Below are positions 11,115-22,899 of a stretch of DNA of 64,000 nucleotides, piece after piece. Position 1 is the first letter of the stretch. Every line of letters starts with the position of its first letter. The position numbers were made by a program, and so were the translations under genes. The notes under the pieces were generated by a model. That model saw only the letters and a program-made list of their open reading frames with translations, had not been told where the DNA came from and did no database searches. The stretch covers positions 45,050,194 through 45,114,193 of the forward strand of contig CP136069.1 in the NCBI GenBank assembly GCA_032622095.1, in the 5' to 3' direction. Source of the stretch: Siphonodentalium dalli. Lineage: Eukaryota > Mollusca > Scaphopoda > Gadilida > Siphonodentaliidae.

Positions 11115-13199
11115 CCTAGCGATGCACTTGTTTTAGTATAATATCTATTTTTTGGGGGAAGTTGTCACCAGTAACACTACTCTTCTGCTCATTTTAGCAA
11201 ACCCTTTTACCCTTCAGTATATTTTCAGAACCTGTGTACTCTTCAGTACTTTTTAGGAGAGAGTGACCCCCGCAGCACCAATATGTGACTCCTACATGTA
11301 TGACATATTGCTAGGCGGTAGCGAAATGATTTTATCATACCCATAAAATGGTTTGCATCTTCTACTGTAGCATTCAATAGTAAATTGATGACATCAGGGC
11401 TCGATTTAACTGAATCCGCATTGCAATTTCTGCCAATCAATTTACAATGAAAAAACATTTATTGATATGGAACACTATACAAAATCTACCCGGTGCTGCA
11501 AAATGCTATACAAATTTAAAACATTAAATCTACTCCTGCACCTGGAATGTCAGTTATGGTGCATGTACCGGTAGTCTACATGTATGTAAACATACGATCA
11601 GCGTCATACTGACATACTGAGTCTATCGTAGTCTTGTCGAAATGTCATTTCTCGAAAGTCTGCATTTTCCCCAAAATTACATTAGCGTTATACCAGTACA
11701 TTAATATCGTTTCGATTGTGCACTTTTATCTTGGAGCTACTAATAGTGAGTTCTGATTCATTGACACTGCTGCTATGGAATCACATGAATCGGGAAATAC
11801 TGAATAGAAGGTCTAATATAGGTAATCAGACCCACTATTTATATGTGGGTCGGTAGTTACATGTACCTGTAACAGAGACTGCTGTTTGGGGTAACAAGCT
11901 CCTGAAAAATAAGGTACATACATGTACCCTTATACATGTACATGTATGTACATGTAGGTATCATATGTATTTTTTTCACATATTTTAAAAATTAACTTGG
12001 CTGGCAGTTGTACATGTACATCGTTTTTTAAGGACCAATTTTAGGAGGACACCTATCTCTTGTTCATATAATTTTATGAAGACTTCCAGTCATATTGATT
12101 GAATCAGTGAGTAAACTAATAAAAGGCTTAAAAACAATTGCCAAGTATTGCATTCATTGAAAAATCAATTAATGTAATGTTTTCTAAAGCATGTCCTTAT
12201 TGTCTGGGACCTTTGGTGGTCTTCACAGTGGGGACTTAATGAACATATTGAAATATTTATCTAGAAAACATAAAACCACAAAAGATAACAGATCAAGCAA
12301 TGAAAGCAAATTCCTATCAGGGCAATAGAATTGACTCCCTGATGGGAGAAATCAATCAAAACTCTTGATATAATCCTCAGCTGAATTATCTGCCCCTGTT
12401 TAGTCCCCATAAACTACACAGGCAGGACAGTTTACATCTTATTCAGTGGAGCCAATTATCTGCTTGACTATTGGTCAAAGCCATCCAATCAAAATACTGA
12501 TAGCTTTCATACTTGTCTTACTTTAGTATGACATCTATCAGCTCTTGGACATCTATTAGCCCTAGAAGCAGTTTGATCTCTATCAGGAAATATGGGGTCG
12601 CCTTAACCTGGCTGGATGGGTAAGGATTCATTATGTCTCCTCCCACCCCTCCATAGATGGGGCATATAATCCAGTGCTTCATCATCCATTTGTTTGATTT
12701 ATAACTTATGCACTGGTTCACATATTTTGACTCTTTTATTCCCTTTGGTATAGTCAAGACCAGCATCGGGAGGGGTGGGTGAGGGAGGGGGGATAATCCA
12801 AAATAGATGTACCTACCTTAACAGAGCTACAGTGTATCTCCCTAGCTTGAGTTAGAATAACCCTGTTGCTAACAGTTGTGGGATTATGATGTCATAGTTT
12901 GCTGTTGGGAACATGGGATGGGATCAGTTGGAAACACAATAGCTCTTCAACAGGCATGGTAGTACTAGTATATCACCATTATATACTAGTACTAGTACCT
13001 GTTCAATATAATGTACTAATTTAGGTACATCACTAGATGTACCTGTACGGTACCATCAGTTGATTTGTAATAATGATTCCTATTTTTGTCAAAGTATATA
13101 AACTAATAAATGTACATGTATATGTCAGCCATTACATATAGGATGGGCCTGGTTGGGTTAGGTTGCAACACTGTGATGTACATGTACTTGACTTGAAAC
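11115..13199. other. Intronic DNA, mostly unique
   Basis: It holds scattered GTACATGTAC runs (dense at 11910-11960), a half copy of the 13671-13861 repeat near 11200-11275, and the G-rich tract at 12768. No exon-like frame was recognised. Confidence 0.45.
12768..12792 (+). repeat. G-quadruplex-type tract
   Basis: Five runs of three or more G separated by 1-3 bases on the plus strand, GGGAGGGGTGGGTGAGGGAG and onward. It would lie on the sense strand of the putative pre-mRNA. Confidence 0.6.
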
Positions 13200-13290
13200 A
13201 TATTTTATTTGAATATAATACAAAAAGGATCGGGGCACAAGTTATTTCAACTTACGAAGCCCCTCTCCCAATACAAACGATTAAAGATGC
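13200..13290 (-). mobile_element. LINE-like 3' end, truncated
   Basis: Read on the minus strand it gives GGGAGAGGGGCTTCGTAAGT, then AACTTGTGCCCC, CAATAAAATATG-like sequence and a TCAAGTCAAGT tail. The same order recurs at 22040-22146 and 34105-34195. A fixed 3' block with a short tandem tail and variable 5' truncation is typical of LINE copies. No reverse-transcriptase frame is attached. Confidence 0.5.
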
Positions 13291-13670
13291 AAAATGTTTA
13301 CAAGAACATGTACGTGTTTGGTGCATTTATAATGATCAATTTCTACTTTAGCACTGGGCTATGATTTAAGCTGGAATTAATGTACATGTTTTGACTATAG
13401 GCTTAAAATTCCAACTAGAAAATATCAGATGAAATGATACATCCTTCACACTGTTATCTTTAGGTATTAGCTTCACACTTAACTCTGACAGGCATTAAAG
13501 GTCATAGCGGTATATACCGTACATGATCATTTGTGAATAACAATAGAGGTTACCGTATTCTAGGGTAATGCTTGAAACGACTGGGTATTGTAACAATATG
13601 ATATTTATATATCAGATTACTCGGTTTCAACAAACAATGATGATTATAAAAAAGTTGCTGACATAATAAT

Positions 13671-13861
13671 GCTGAAGGGGTCACTCTCACCAAAAAAAGT
13701 TCTGAAGGGTACACAAGATGCCAGACTATCAGGAACATACATGTAGTTGAAGTAACTGCGTTAGTGCCGATATAAAACCCTGTGTGCCCTTCAGAATATT
13801 TTCAAAGCAGGTGTACCCTTCACAAGTTCAGCACTTTTTAGGTGAGAGTGACCTCTTCAGC
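13671..13861. mobile_element. Small MITE with GCTGAAGGGGTCACTCTCAC ends
   Basis: The left end GCTGAAGGGGTCACTCTCAC is mirrored by GTGAGAGTGACCTCTTCAGC at the right with one mismatch. Inner segments (TTCTGAAGGGTACAC and its counterpart) also pair. One arm recurs alone at about 11200-11275. No clear target duplication. Confidence 0.55.
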
Positions 13862-15240
13862 CATATTAAGCTGCATACTATGGGTTAATGGAGTAGAGGT
13901 TAACTCAAGTGGAAACAAGTGAGAAAGTGTGTCAAACAATTGGATAATGACAGAGCGCATATCATTTAAACATGTGAGGTCCCAACACAAAACTCTTGTT
14001 AACACTAAGCAGATATCTGGATAGCTAAATAAATAGCATTGTGTGCGTGTGAACAAGGCCTTCTTCTACTCATGTGTTTCCAGCCAGCTTTATAAACAAG
14101 ATCGGCAATTGAAAAACTCAGTATTGGATAGACTCACCGTTTTGAAGAGCCAGACTAATAAAAGAGAGGTCACAGTAATTTTGAACTCAAGGTTGCCAGT
14201 GGACCGCAAGCTAACTCCAAAATGTCTCTCATCTGTAATCGTAATCCATTGGAATTAGAATAAGAGTCTGAGCCACGGTATCCGAATAGAATTAGATTTT
14301 ATTAATCAATTGATTTATAGTTCTTATGTCTGAACTAGGGACTCACAAAATCTGATGAAAATTCAATGAAATTGGCTTGTAATTTTCTTTACTTCCTAGT
14401 TTATAGGGTTGTACCATTGTAGAAACACAGATCTGCCAGTATGTTGGAATTTTCATTCAGACCAGCATGCTTATGATAAATGAGGGCCGCATGTCCTTCG
14501 AAAAATCATTGCTGAACCTGCAGTTGACACCAAGAGTATGGGATATTGTAGGCAGTTGAATTTGCTCTGATACGGTACATGTACCGTTCATGTATGCCCT
14601 CCATGGATGTCTTGCTCCCTTTGTATTTTTGGCATCCAACATCTTTTGCATGGGTCATAAAGCCTAGGGATGAACAAAATTAATTGTGTGGTTTGGGTTA
14701 CAAGACAGAAAAATTTAGGGCTGGTACATGTATTGTAGGTAGGCTTAAAATTTTATTATTTGTCTGCAAGATTGAGATGAGATCAAATTTGATTATATTT
14801 GTATAAACTGTGATAAACCCAATGCTTTTGACAGAAAATAACCCATTCTAATTCTGAGACTTTTAAAAGTGTTTATTTCTTTTTAATAAAATATTTCAAA
14901 ACCTGAACAACAAATATGTTTTCTTTGGCCTTGGGCACACTTCTTCAAATGAAAATTTTCATCTCTTTATATGTTTCTATGACAATAGTAGAATGATTCA
15001 TTGACATTGATACATTTGCAATTACTGGGTACTAGCATCATAATAAACTAGCTGACCTTTTCCAGAACAATGAATTTCAGAAAAGTTTGAAGATACATGT
15101 ATATAATCATTAATATACCATTAATACTGGTATATGGTACTAGTACACCGATGGACTGTGATTGAATCCACAAACACAAAGGAACAAAATATAATATAAT
15201 GTCTCTAAAGGTAACAGTGCTTTTGATATAGGGATGCCTA
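13862..15240. other. Intronic DNA with nothing recognised
   Basis: AT-rich DNA with scattered TACATGTA words. The frames at 13838-14056 and 14043-14258 have no domain-like features. Confidence 0.45.
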
Positions 15241-15592
15241 CCCTGCTGGACAAAACAAGTGTCCACTTAACCGCGGCCGAAATGCAACTACACTGCAGCT
15301 CCACCGGCTAACTACAGTTGGGCCACGGTGTACTTGCCATTCAGCCATGGTGTGGTTGCAGCGGTGTACGTTCATTAAACTGATAAAAGATGATACAAAC
15401 CAGAAATTTAACCATGGTGTACATGCCATTCGGCCGCGTTGTAGTTGCCTTTCGGCCAAGGTGTACTTGCCGTTTGGCCGCAGTGTACATGCCGTTCGCC
15501 CGTGGTGCTCAACTGCAGTTACAAATTCTGACACCGCGGCTGAACAGCAAATACACCGCGGTGCCAATGGACACTTGTTTTGTCCAGCAGGG
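15241..15592. mobile_element. TA-flanked MITE with internal short tandem repeats, copy 2
   Basis: This is the reverse-oriented sister of 9312-9862. TIRs CCCTGCTGGACAAAACAAGT are perfect, TA flanks both ends (15239-15240, 15593-15594), and the interior is built from the same GGCCGAA(C/T)GGCAAGTACACC-like units. It lacks the (ATT)n insertion, so it shows the empty form of the element. Frames of up to 125 codons arise only from the repeat and its complement. Confidence 0.88.
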
Positions 15593-16764
15593 TACATGTT
15601 AATCGGCTCTGTCAATGGGTTACAAGACTTTCTGTGCTAGTACATAAACTACATTGTAACATGTATCTGGTCTGTACTGCTTATGCAATGGGTGTTGATA
15701 TCACAGTCACAGCCCTGTTCATCTACATGTAATAGCAGAAATTTGCCTTGGCTAAATTTGCCCAGGCTAGAACTTTGTCCTCAGCCTAACAGACCATGAT
15801 CTGCATAGCTATTTGCTCTATGGTATACATGTACATGTATGTACATATAGAGTACATGTATAACTTCAGTTTACAATTGAAACTTGGTCCACTTTGGCAG
15901 ACTTCAGTTGAGTCTGGCTTGAATTTGCTGATTATCAATATTGTCATCAGTCTTCCTTGGCATTCAACAATGAATTTTTGCAGTCAGCAGACTCACATAG
16001 CACAAAAGTGACAATAGTAAGAGAATGTGTGCAATAGTTTGTTTCAATTTTCACACAAAACATTTGCTGGTTCTAAAAATTGTCTCAGTAAAAATTAGAA
16101 CATAAAATAATTTTTGCCTTGGCTCAGCTGATACTAGTACCGTAGCTACACAGTCGTACCTGTAGTAACATTCCTCAAGGGAATTACCAGTCGACGTAAA
16201 CATCTCCGTAATAATTATAATATTACGTCGACACAAATTCATGTAAAAACCCATTTCCAGAACAATGGGCTTCCCCCCAATATCGTGACGTCATACTGAT
16301 GTCGCAGACATTCCAAATAAGGAATAATTTATGCGCGTCAATATTGCCGACAACACTTGAAATTGTTCAGATTTCAACTCTGAAATAACTGTCTCTTTCA
16401 AGATAGACGAAACACACTTCAATAAAAATGAATTTATATGATATACTGAGTCGAAATTTATGTCGACTGGGGAATTACTAGCTTGGTGAGTTATTTTTAA
16501 AGCTGGCTGTTTGCGCACCAAATTACATGTACAACTAATAATATTCCCTTTTGAATTTTTCCCAGTATCAAAATAGGTACAGTACCTGAACTACCTTTCT
16601 GCGAACATTATATCTCATTTAAAGACGCATTGAAGTCATAAAAAAACTTCAAACACAATGTACAGTGCCTCGTACAAAAACATGCCTTTCTAATTCATTG
16701 GAATTCTGGAATCTGAAACGGAATATCCGGAAAAGTTATATTGCATTATATTATCATGAAACTA
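15593..16764. other. Intronic DNA with nothing recognised
   Basis: Unique-looking sequence with some TACATGTA runs near 15825-15860 and a TACGTCGAC motif repeated in both orientations at about 16190-16230. No gene recognised. Confidence 0.4.
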
Positions 16765-16835
16765 CAGTAATGCCCTAAATAATCGACTCCTTAACCATAG
16801 TTAACTTAAGGAGGCAATTATTTAGGGCATTACTG
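16765..16835. mobile_element. Family A hairpin MITE, internally deleted
   Basis: Only the outer arms remain: CAGTAATGCCCTAAATAATC paired with its near complement. TA lies outside both ends. Full copies are about 212 bp. Confidence 0.85.
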
Positions 16836-17028
16836 TATTTAAAAACTTCATTCATTGCTTTCTCTTCATCAATATTATGCAGTAACATTAAACATTTCAG
16901 AGTGCTGACAGCTTTAAATTTTCTTTCCATGATCTACAGTTTCAATTGTTATGTGACCGCTGACTAAAAAATTGAACCTTTACAAACAAAACGATATAAA
17001 ATTTATCGAAAAATATATAGAGAGTAAC

Positions 17029-17130
17029 CACTTGATTGAACTGGTGATGTGAAATAATTCATTAGAGGCAGGGTTAACAAAATAGTCCCTGCTCAATTGA
17101 ATTATTTCATGTCACCAGTTCAATCAAGTG
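17029..17130. repeat. Long hairpin, about 102 bp
   Basis: Left arm CACTTGATTGAACTGGTGAT with following GTGAAATAATTC pairs with GAATTATTTCATGTCACCAG and TTCAATCAAGTG. The arms enclose about 35 bp. No other copy in the window and no clear target duplication. Confidence 0.8.
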
Positions 17131-17806
17131 ATTATTCTGTTTAATATTATATTCCACTATGAGCATCTGATTTACCAGAAATCCTAATAATAATGCCCAT
17201 TATACCCATTACGCATACATTTTGATTGTGTGTATGAATACCGGTACATAACGTGCTAATTAAAGTGACCAAATTTTCTAGTGAAATTATCGTTTATAAT
17301 CTCTCGAGAAATTAAGATACATGTAAATTACACGTACCGTAGGAATGTAATAAAAAAAAAACCCACTAAATTTGTTTTTCAGCACAATGTCCTTGACCAT
17401 ATGCTTATAATTAGGCTTGTTGACATACTGACATTAATTCAGGTGTCATCTCTCTTCAATCGTGTGTCAGTTGCAATTGTTATCCCCCTATTGTCTCATA
17501 AAAACTCTATTTATGGAATGATAATTGTAGCTTAATGTTTCATAACTCTACTACATCTTGTCATAAATTCCGCATGAAAGCATAATTTACATTCACTTTG
17601 CATACATCCAAGATTTTATTATGGGTGGCTGATAGATTTCAACATTAAATTTGGTAGACAACTGATAATATCAGCTCACTGCCATATATGTGAGAAAAGT
17701 TGTGCATTCTGAACAAGCATGGTGTTGATGAAGTCACGTCCACTGTCTCATCTACTAGTATATGAAGATATCAGCCTCAATCCAACACAATGTTTTATCA
17801 AATATA

Positions 17807-18018
17807 CAGTAATGCCTGAAGTATATGACCTTTAACCACAGCAAAAATAAGGGAAATTTTTCAGGATTTAGTCGGAATTATGGTTTGTTGCCATTCATCG
17901 GAAAGCTCTCACCGAGAGCTTTCTGATGAATGGCAACAAGCCATATTTCCGACTAAATCCTGAAAAATTTCCCATAATTCTGCTGTGGTTTAGGGGTTGA
18001 TTATTTAGGACATTACTG
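17807..18018. mobile_element. Family A (Tigger-like) hairpin MITE
   Basis: Almost the entire element is one palindrome. From the ends inward it reads CAGTAATGCC, AATTATGG..., TTTCAGGATTTAGTCGGAA, TTGTTGCCATTCATC and GGAAAGCTCTCACC at the centre. TA flanks both ends. TA targets and CAGT-type ends are features of Tc1/mariner elements, especially pogo/Tigger. Confidence 0.88.
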
Positions 18019-18961
18019 TAACTGTACATATAGACTGCAGATATAATCCAAACAGTCCTTCCCTGGAAACGGGTGCAATTGCCCTGGCACCCATCTGCAC
18101 CTGCAATTTTCAATTGGCGGGTGCTAAAATTTGCACCCCCCCTCGTCAGTCAAAATTGACCATGTACACTGTAATCATTGAACCAATAATGTAATATTGA
18201 AATATTTAGTTTATTGTGCGGACCATTTTTTGACTCAGTTTAATTAATTTAGGGGCATCCATGTTCACTTTAACTTTAATTGTGTGCATATGAAAATATA
18301 AGTGGGCACTTAGGGTATCCCATAATGACACTTTGTCTGAGAAAAACCCAACTAATGAATATATCAGGGTGCAACTTGCACCAGTATCCAATAATTTTGC
18401 ATGTGTAAACGCAGATGTTAAATCAATTGGCCCACTATAATTATATCCCCTAAAATGATAAAATGTCGAATTTACATGCACATGCATGCCGATTAACCAT
18501 GTATTTATATACAAACTTGTGCATATTGTCTACCACATACTAGTAGCGCATGTCAAAAAGCACAACCTGCTGCAAATGGACATTATGTCGAAGTTATAAT
18601 TATAAATTCTATAGGTATAAACAAATATGAATACAAAGTTCAGAAATTCATGACAAAAATCAATATATTAGTTCTGAAAATGAGATAAAAGCCTGTTCGT
18701 CTGGCAAGATATTGTGATCTCACGCCACCCTTTTGTTGTGGGTTTTTAGGAAAATCAAGAGAATGACGGAGTCTGAATCAGTTTACCTGAATCAATTAGG
18801 GTCCTTTTGAATACGTTGATTCATCCAGTGTTGTTACTCTACCTTACCTGGGAATTAATTTGTTACGTTGAACAGCGCTGAAAGGGTATTCTTTTCTGGA
18901 ATTGAGGCCCATCAGGTCATTGTTTGTTTCATTATATTTGCCACTTCCACTGCTTGTTTCC

Positions 18962-19388
18962 AAGCCTGTAAATATTGTGTCTGTCATTTGCAGAATGAGG
19001 TCACAAGAGGGTGAATTTAGTGATGCTATCCCACACAGCGGGCTACATGTAGCATCACAAAATTTACCCTCTGAGGACCTCATTCTGCTTAGGACTCATC
19101 TTCTGGGAAGATTCTACAGTCACAGTTATTTTTCATTACTTTTTCCCTTTTCGGAAGATTCTACATCCCCTAATTTGCAGAAGATAAAATTCATAATCGA
19201 GGTGACTAATGAGTGAACATCACCAACTTCAACTGGGGAAATACAATCTGATCCCAGATCTCCCATAGCAGTTATGTCCTAAATAGAGGGTGAATTTGGT
19301 GATGCTAGCCTGCTGTGCGGATAGTTTCACTAAATTCACCCTCTGGGGACCTCATTCTGCAAATGACAGACACACTATTTGCAGGCTT
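18962..19388. mobile_element. Family C composite fold-back element
   Basis: Outer inverted repeats AAGCCTGYAAATA with TGTGTCTGTCATTTGCAGAA bound two separate hairpins, each with AATGAGGTC...AGAGGGTGAATTTAGTGATGCT arms. The middle holds a TTCTGGGAAGATTCTA segment and a sequence ending CTAATTTGCAGAAGAT. No target duplication is clear. Short frames reading MRS-EGEF...S-DLIL in many places are by-products of this repeat. Confidence 0.75.
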
Positions 19389-20357
19389 TCTTGTTTCATT
19401 CTCTTTGCTGTTGTAGGTGATAAGTGGTACATATTGATCTACCTTCACAGCCATAATCTATTAATCTCATTCTCTGACATTCTACAAAGAATCGGGGATC
19501 TCCAACAAGTGGCAACAAGTTCCATGTTCAAAGAAAACTTTACACTGTAATATCAGTACCCTCTCCCGCAGAATGATAGCGGATTCATGGGATGAATTTT
19601 GGGTTGAAATTAACCATATTGAAGCTGTAAATATCACTCTGTATTTCTCAATATTCATTTGTAATCATGAGAATAAAGTATCAATCGAATAATAGTGAAG
19701 GCATACACCAAAGTCATTTTTCAAAACTTTTACAATATAGAACCTCTGAATTACCACACCAGGGCTTAAAATTTTACGAAAATCAGAATCATGATTCTTA
19801 GTTTGATTCTCGTAAAACAATTCCCTGTAGAAACGCTATATTTTGATTGTTGCAAAATGTTATGGATTTTAAGGCCTGCATACCCAATTCACAAAGCTCC
19901 TCCATTGCCCTTGATTGCTATGCGAGCCTCTGCTGAAAATATTCCATGCTTTACACTTGGTAGACTCACTGCAACTAGATCATTCAATTTATGGAACCTC
20001 TGTAATCTCATCAAGCATTGATGGTTTATTTTATATAGTAGCTACTGGTATACGTTAATGGTTCATGTCCCATTTCAGATTTTTACACCTTTGATAAGGT
20101 GGCATGTTGATATGACTTATCTCTCACCTCACCTGTGTTCCTGGTCCTATGCTGGGTAATGAACATTAAATAGCCACTTTATATTGGCCTGGTGTTGAAG
20201 AGATTTCATTAGAGTCCAACCAATCTTGAAGTAGACATTAAGAGCTCTATACCAATCCCTATAATCAAGAAATAAAGGAGTGAAGTTAACCCTTTAATTA
20301 CTTTCATGAGGGAGGTCAAGTGGTTAACTTTGAATGGGGATTTTTCCAGGATCTTAA

Positions 20358-20842
20358 CCCTGTCAGTGCCAGGGGCCGATCTCATCGGCCCTAATTTACG
20401 GTCTGTAAAATCGGCCCTAAAAAATATATTTATTTTTTTTGTTTGTTTGTTATTTTCGATTGTTTTTTTTTTTTGGGTTGAATTTGTTTTGGGTATGCTT
20501 AAGCATGCTATAGCGAATTTAAAAACAAACTGGTTAAAACCTTAGGGGTATGTTATAACTCAAAACTATCACCAAGTATTCATAGTAATAATTTTGATGC
20601 CCATGAAAAACGTGAGATTCCCTGGCACTAAACCTACAACATAAGTCTGTTAAAGAATATAAGAAAAAAATTATTAAAATTGTAAAAAATTGTAAAAAAT
20701 AATAACAAATGATGAAAAATTGTTAGGCCAATGCATTCTCTTATATATGCGAGGCGACCTATGGTCGACTCGCATATATAAGAGAATGCATTGGCACAGG
20801 GTATACGGGTTGATACAAAAATCGGACCTGGCACTCAAAGGG
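20358..20842. mobile_element. Family B (piggyBac/Looper-like) MITE
   Basis: TTAA at 20354-20357 and 20843-20846 flanks inverted ends: CCCTGTCAGTGCCAGG on the left, and CCTGGCACTCAAAGGG on the right. Inside is a hairpin with CCAATGCATTCTCTTATATA arms near 20729-20794. TTAA duplication with CCCTTT-type ends is the hallmark of piggyBac, and GAGTGCC next to the end recalls Looper elements. No transposase frame. The closest relative in the window is 45954-46316. Confidence 0.85.
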
Positions 20843-20924
20843 TTAAAGCATATACCATGTATCATTATGGCGCTGAGATGACCAATTTTATATGCCGTTT
20901 TAAAAAAACGGGATGTACTACATG

Positions 20925-21439
20925 CAGGGTCCGCGCTGGACCGTAATTTACTTTTGCCAAATGAAAATATTTTTTGCCAAATTATTTTAGAATTTGCCAA
21001 ATATTATTCCTGGTAGTATCATTTTCTGCCACTTGATTGAGTCTTATGTTTCGACGCTCGCTGTTTGATATCGATAGAAAAGCAGTTAGTTAATAATTAT
21101 ACTCTCATCTCTAGTGTGGTTTATCATACAACAATAAACCAATCACCGAACAATACAATGGTATAGAAGCGAGAATTAGCTATGTAAACACCACCATCAC
21201 ACTAAATACAGGTAATCCCTCCACCCATCGATACTAATGATATCAGATTAACTGCATCTTAATGGAGGTGTTAACTTTTGCGAAACAATGCGAAATGTTA
21301 TTGATTGACAGATATTTTTCAACTTTATTGAGGAATTAAAAAATGACTGGCCAAAACTTTTGCCAAATGAAAATATTTTTTGCCAAATGTGAATTATTTT
21401 TGCCATTGGCAAATTTGGCAAGTGGCAGCGCGAACCCTG
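20925..21439. mobile_element. Non-autonomous hAT element with perfect 8-bp target duplication
   Basis: The left end CAGGGTCCGCGCTG and the right end CAGCGCGAACCCTG are inverted with one mismatch. ACTACATG is directly repeated on both sides (20917-20924, 21440-21447). Eight-base duplications and CAGGG ends define hAT elements. TTTTGCCAAAT is repeated several times near each end, as hAT subterminal binding sites are. The 515-bp interior has no transposase frame. Confidence 0.9.
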
Positions 21440-21459
21440 ACTACATGTATGTAGTTGGT

Positions 21460-21730
21460 CTGTTCATCCGTCTGTCTGTCCATTTACTTTTGGTTTCCAC
21501 ATGATAACTTTAGATAGTCTCAACTGATATGGAATTCAATTTGATATGTGGGTTTACTAGCACTAAATGCAAATCAAGTTCAAATTCAGATTTCGCCCAA
21601 AAATTTTCACCTGAGTTATGGTCCTTTTTGTTGCAATTTGCGCTCAATTTTCTTTTCCGGATGATATGGTAACTTCAGTAAGTCTGAACTGAATGGAATG
21701 AGATTTGGTATGTGAGTTTTTGTATTACAT
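21460..21730. repeat. CCGGATGATAACTTTAG-family repeat
   Basis: Starts with TTGGTCTGTTCATCCGTCTG, then two units share ATGATAACTTTAG-like and GGAAT(T/G)(C/A)A(A/G)-TTTG(A/G)TATGTG words. Same family as 6830, 10741 and 25140. Confidence 0.6.
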
Positions 21731-21847
21731 TGGATGAAACTTTGTGAATTATTTGTTTTATCTGAGGTTGCTGTTGGGTCTCTTGTGTTTTTATATGCTT
21801 CTTTTCCATGTGATCCAGATTTCCTTTTGATGCAATCCAGTTTTAAC

Positions 21848-22300
21848 CCTTTCATGACGGGAGCTGTGCTGGTGCAATCATTCCAAAATTAATAATAAAG
21901 TAGTGACATTCTTCAAATACAAATTTTCTCACAGCTAAGAAGCAACCTCGTGTTGGATCATCTCTGGAAGGCGCTACACACTATATCTCACATACCTTCT
22001 CACCATGTAAATAAGTTTGTACCGTCATCTTGATCACATGTGTGTTACAATATTGTATTAGGAGAGGGGCTTCATAAGTTGCAAAAACTTGTGCCCCAAT
22101 CCCTTTTGTATATTTTGCAAATAAAATATGTTTCAAGTCAAGTCAATATTAAAGATCCTGTGCCAGTCATTCACTTATAATATACCCGAGTTTCCCCATA
22201 GTGAGCCTCACATATATAAGAGAATGCACTGGCTTACAAGGTCAAGGTAAATATTGTTAGGCCAATGTTTTCTCTTATATATAGGATGCTCCCCATGTGG
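21848..22300. mobile_element. Family B element split by a LINE-like insertion
   Basis: The left end TTAA-CCCTTTCATGACGGGAGC and GTGCTGGTGCA match other copies. The consensus that should follow (ATTAAAGATCCTGTGCCAGT) resumes only at about 22148. The roughly 265 bp between ends in a LINE-like 3' block. A degraded hairpin follows (about 22165-22300). The right end was not found. Confidence 0.55.
22040..22146 (+). mobile_element. LINE-like 3' end, truncated
   Basis: Contains GGAGAGGGGCTTCATAAGTT, AACTTGTGCCCCAATCCC, AAATAAAATATG and a TCAAGTCAAGTCAA tail. It matches 13200-13290 (minus) and 34105-34195. Upstream sequence differs between copies, as expected for 5' truncation. Confidence 0.55.
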
Positions 22301-22649
22301 AGATATTAGAAAGACTCTTTGCCTGTGCCATATCTTATGTCACTTTGTCAGCTTAGTATTCTCATAAGCTCTAATTACTGTTGGTTGGCAGGAATATTAT
22401 GGTACCCTGGTGTTAGAAAACCTGAAAACTGCACCACATAAACAATACCTAATTGGTATTGCACTCAAGACAGTTGGTGTGATTGTCAAGTAATAAACAT
22501 GTGTTAGAGAATTTTAATGAGATTACTTTTACAATTTAATCATTCTCAGTACACATCAACTACATGTACATTCAACTGAAATGTCTGCTACTGTACCTTG
22601 GTGTAAGTCATGACATTGGACAGGCCTCAAATTATGGTGTGGGACATTA

Positions 22650-22741
22650 CAGAATGAGGTCCCCAGGGGGTGAATTTAGTGACACTACTCCACAGAGTGG
22701 GATAGCGTCATTAAATTCATTCTCTGGGGACCTCATTCTGC
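22650..22741. mobile_element. Family C, single hairpin
   Basis: One hairpin only: CAGAATGAGGTCCCCAGGGG pairs with its complement around GATAGCGTCA. The outer inverted repeats seen in full copies are missing. Confidence 0.75.
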
Positions 22742-22899
22742 ATGGCCTCTCATGTACTGAATGATGAAATTGGAATTCGTCAAGCAACCAAAGAGATCAT
22801 ATTCTGCCCAATTGCATGCTAGCCCCCACCCCACAACCTATACGTTTCTACACATTACAAAGACATCACGATCATTAAATAGATGATATAATGAAATCG

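Noticed and set aside
15238-15640. A 125-codon frame on the minus strand and overlapping plus-strand frames, among the longest in the window
   Set aside because: Entirely inside the TA-flanked MITE; the peptide repeats follow the 20-bp DNA repeat and occur in several frames.
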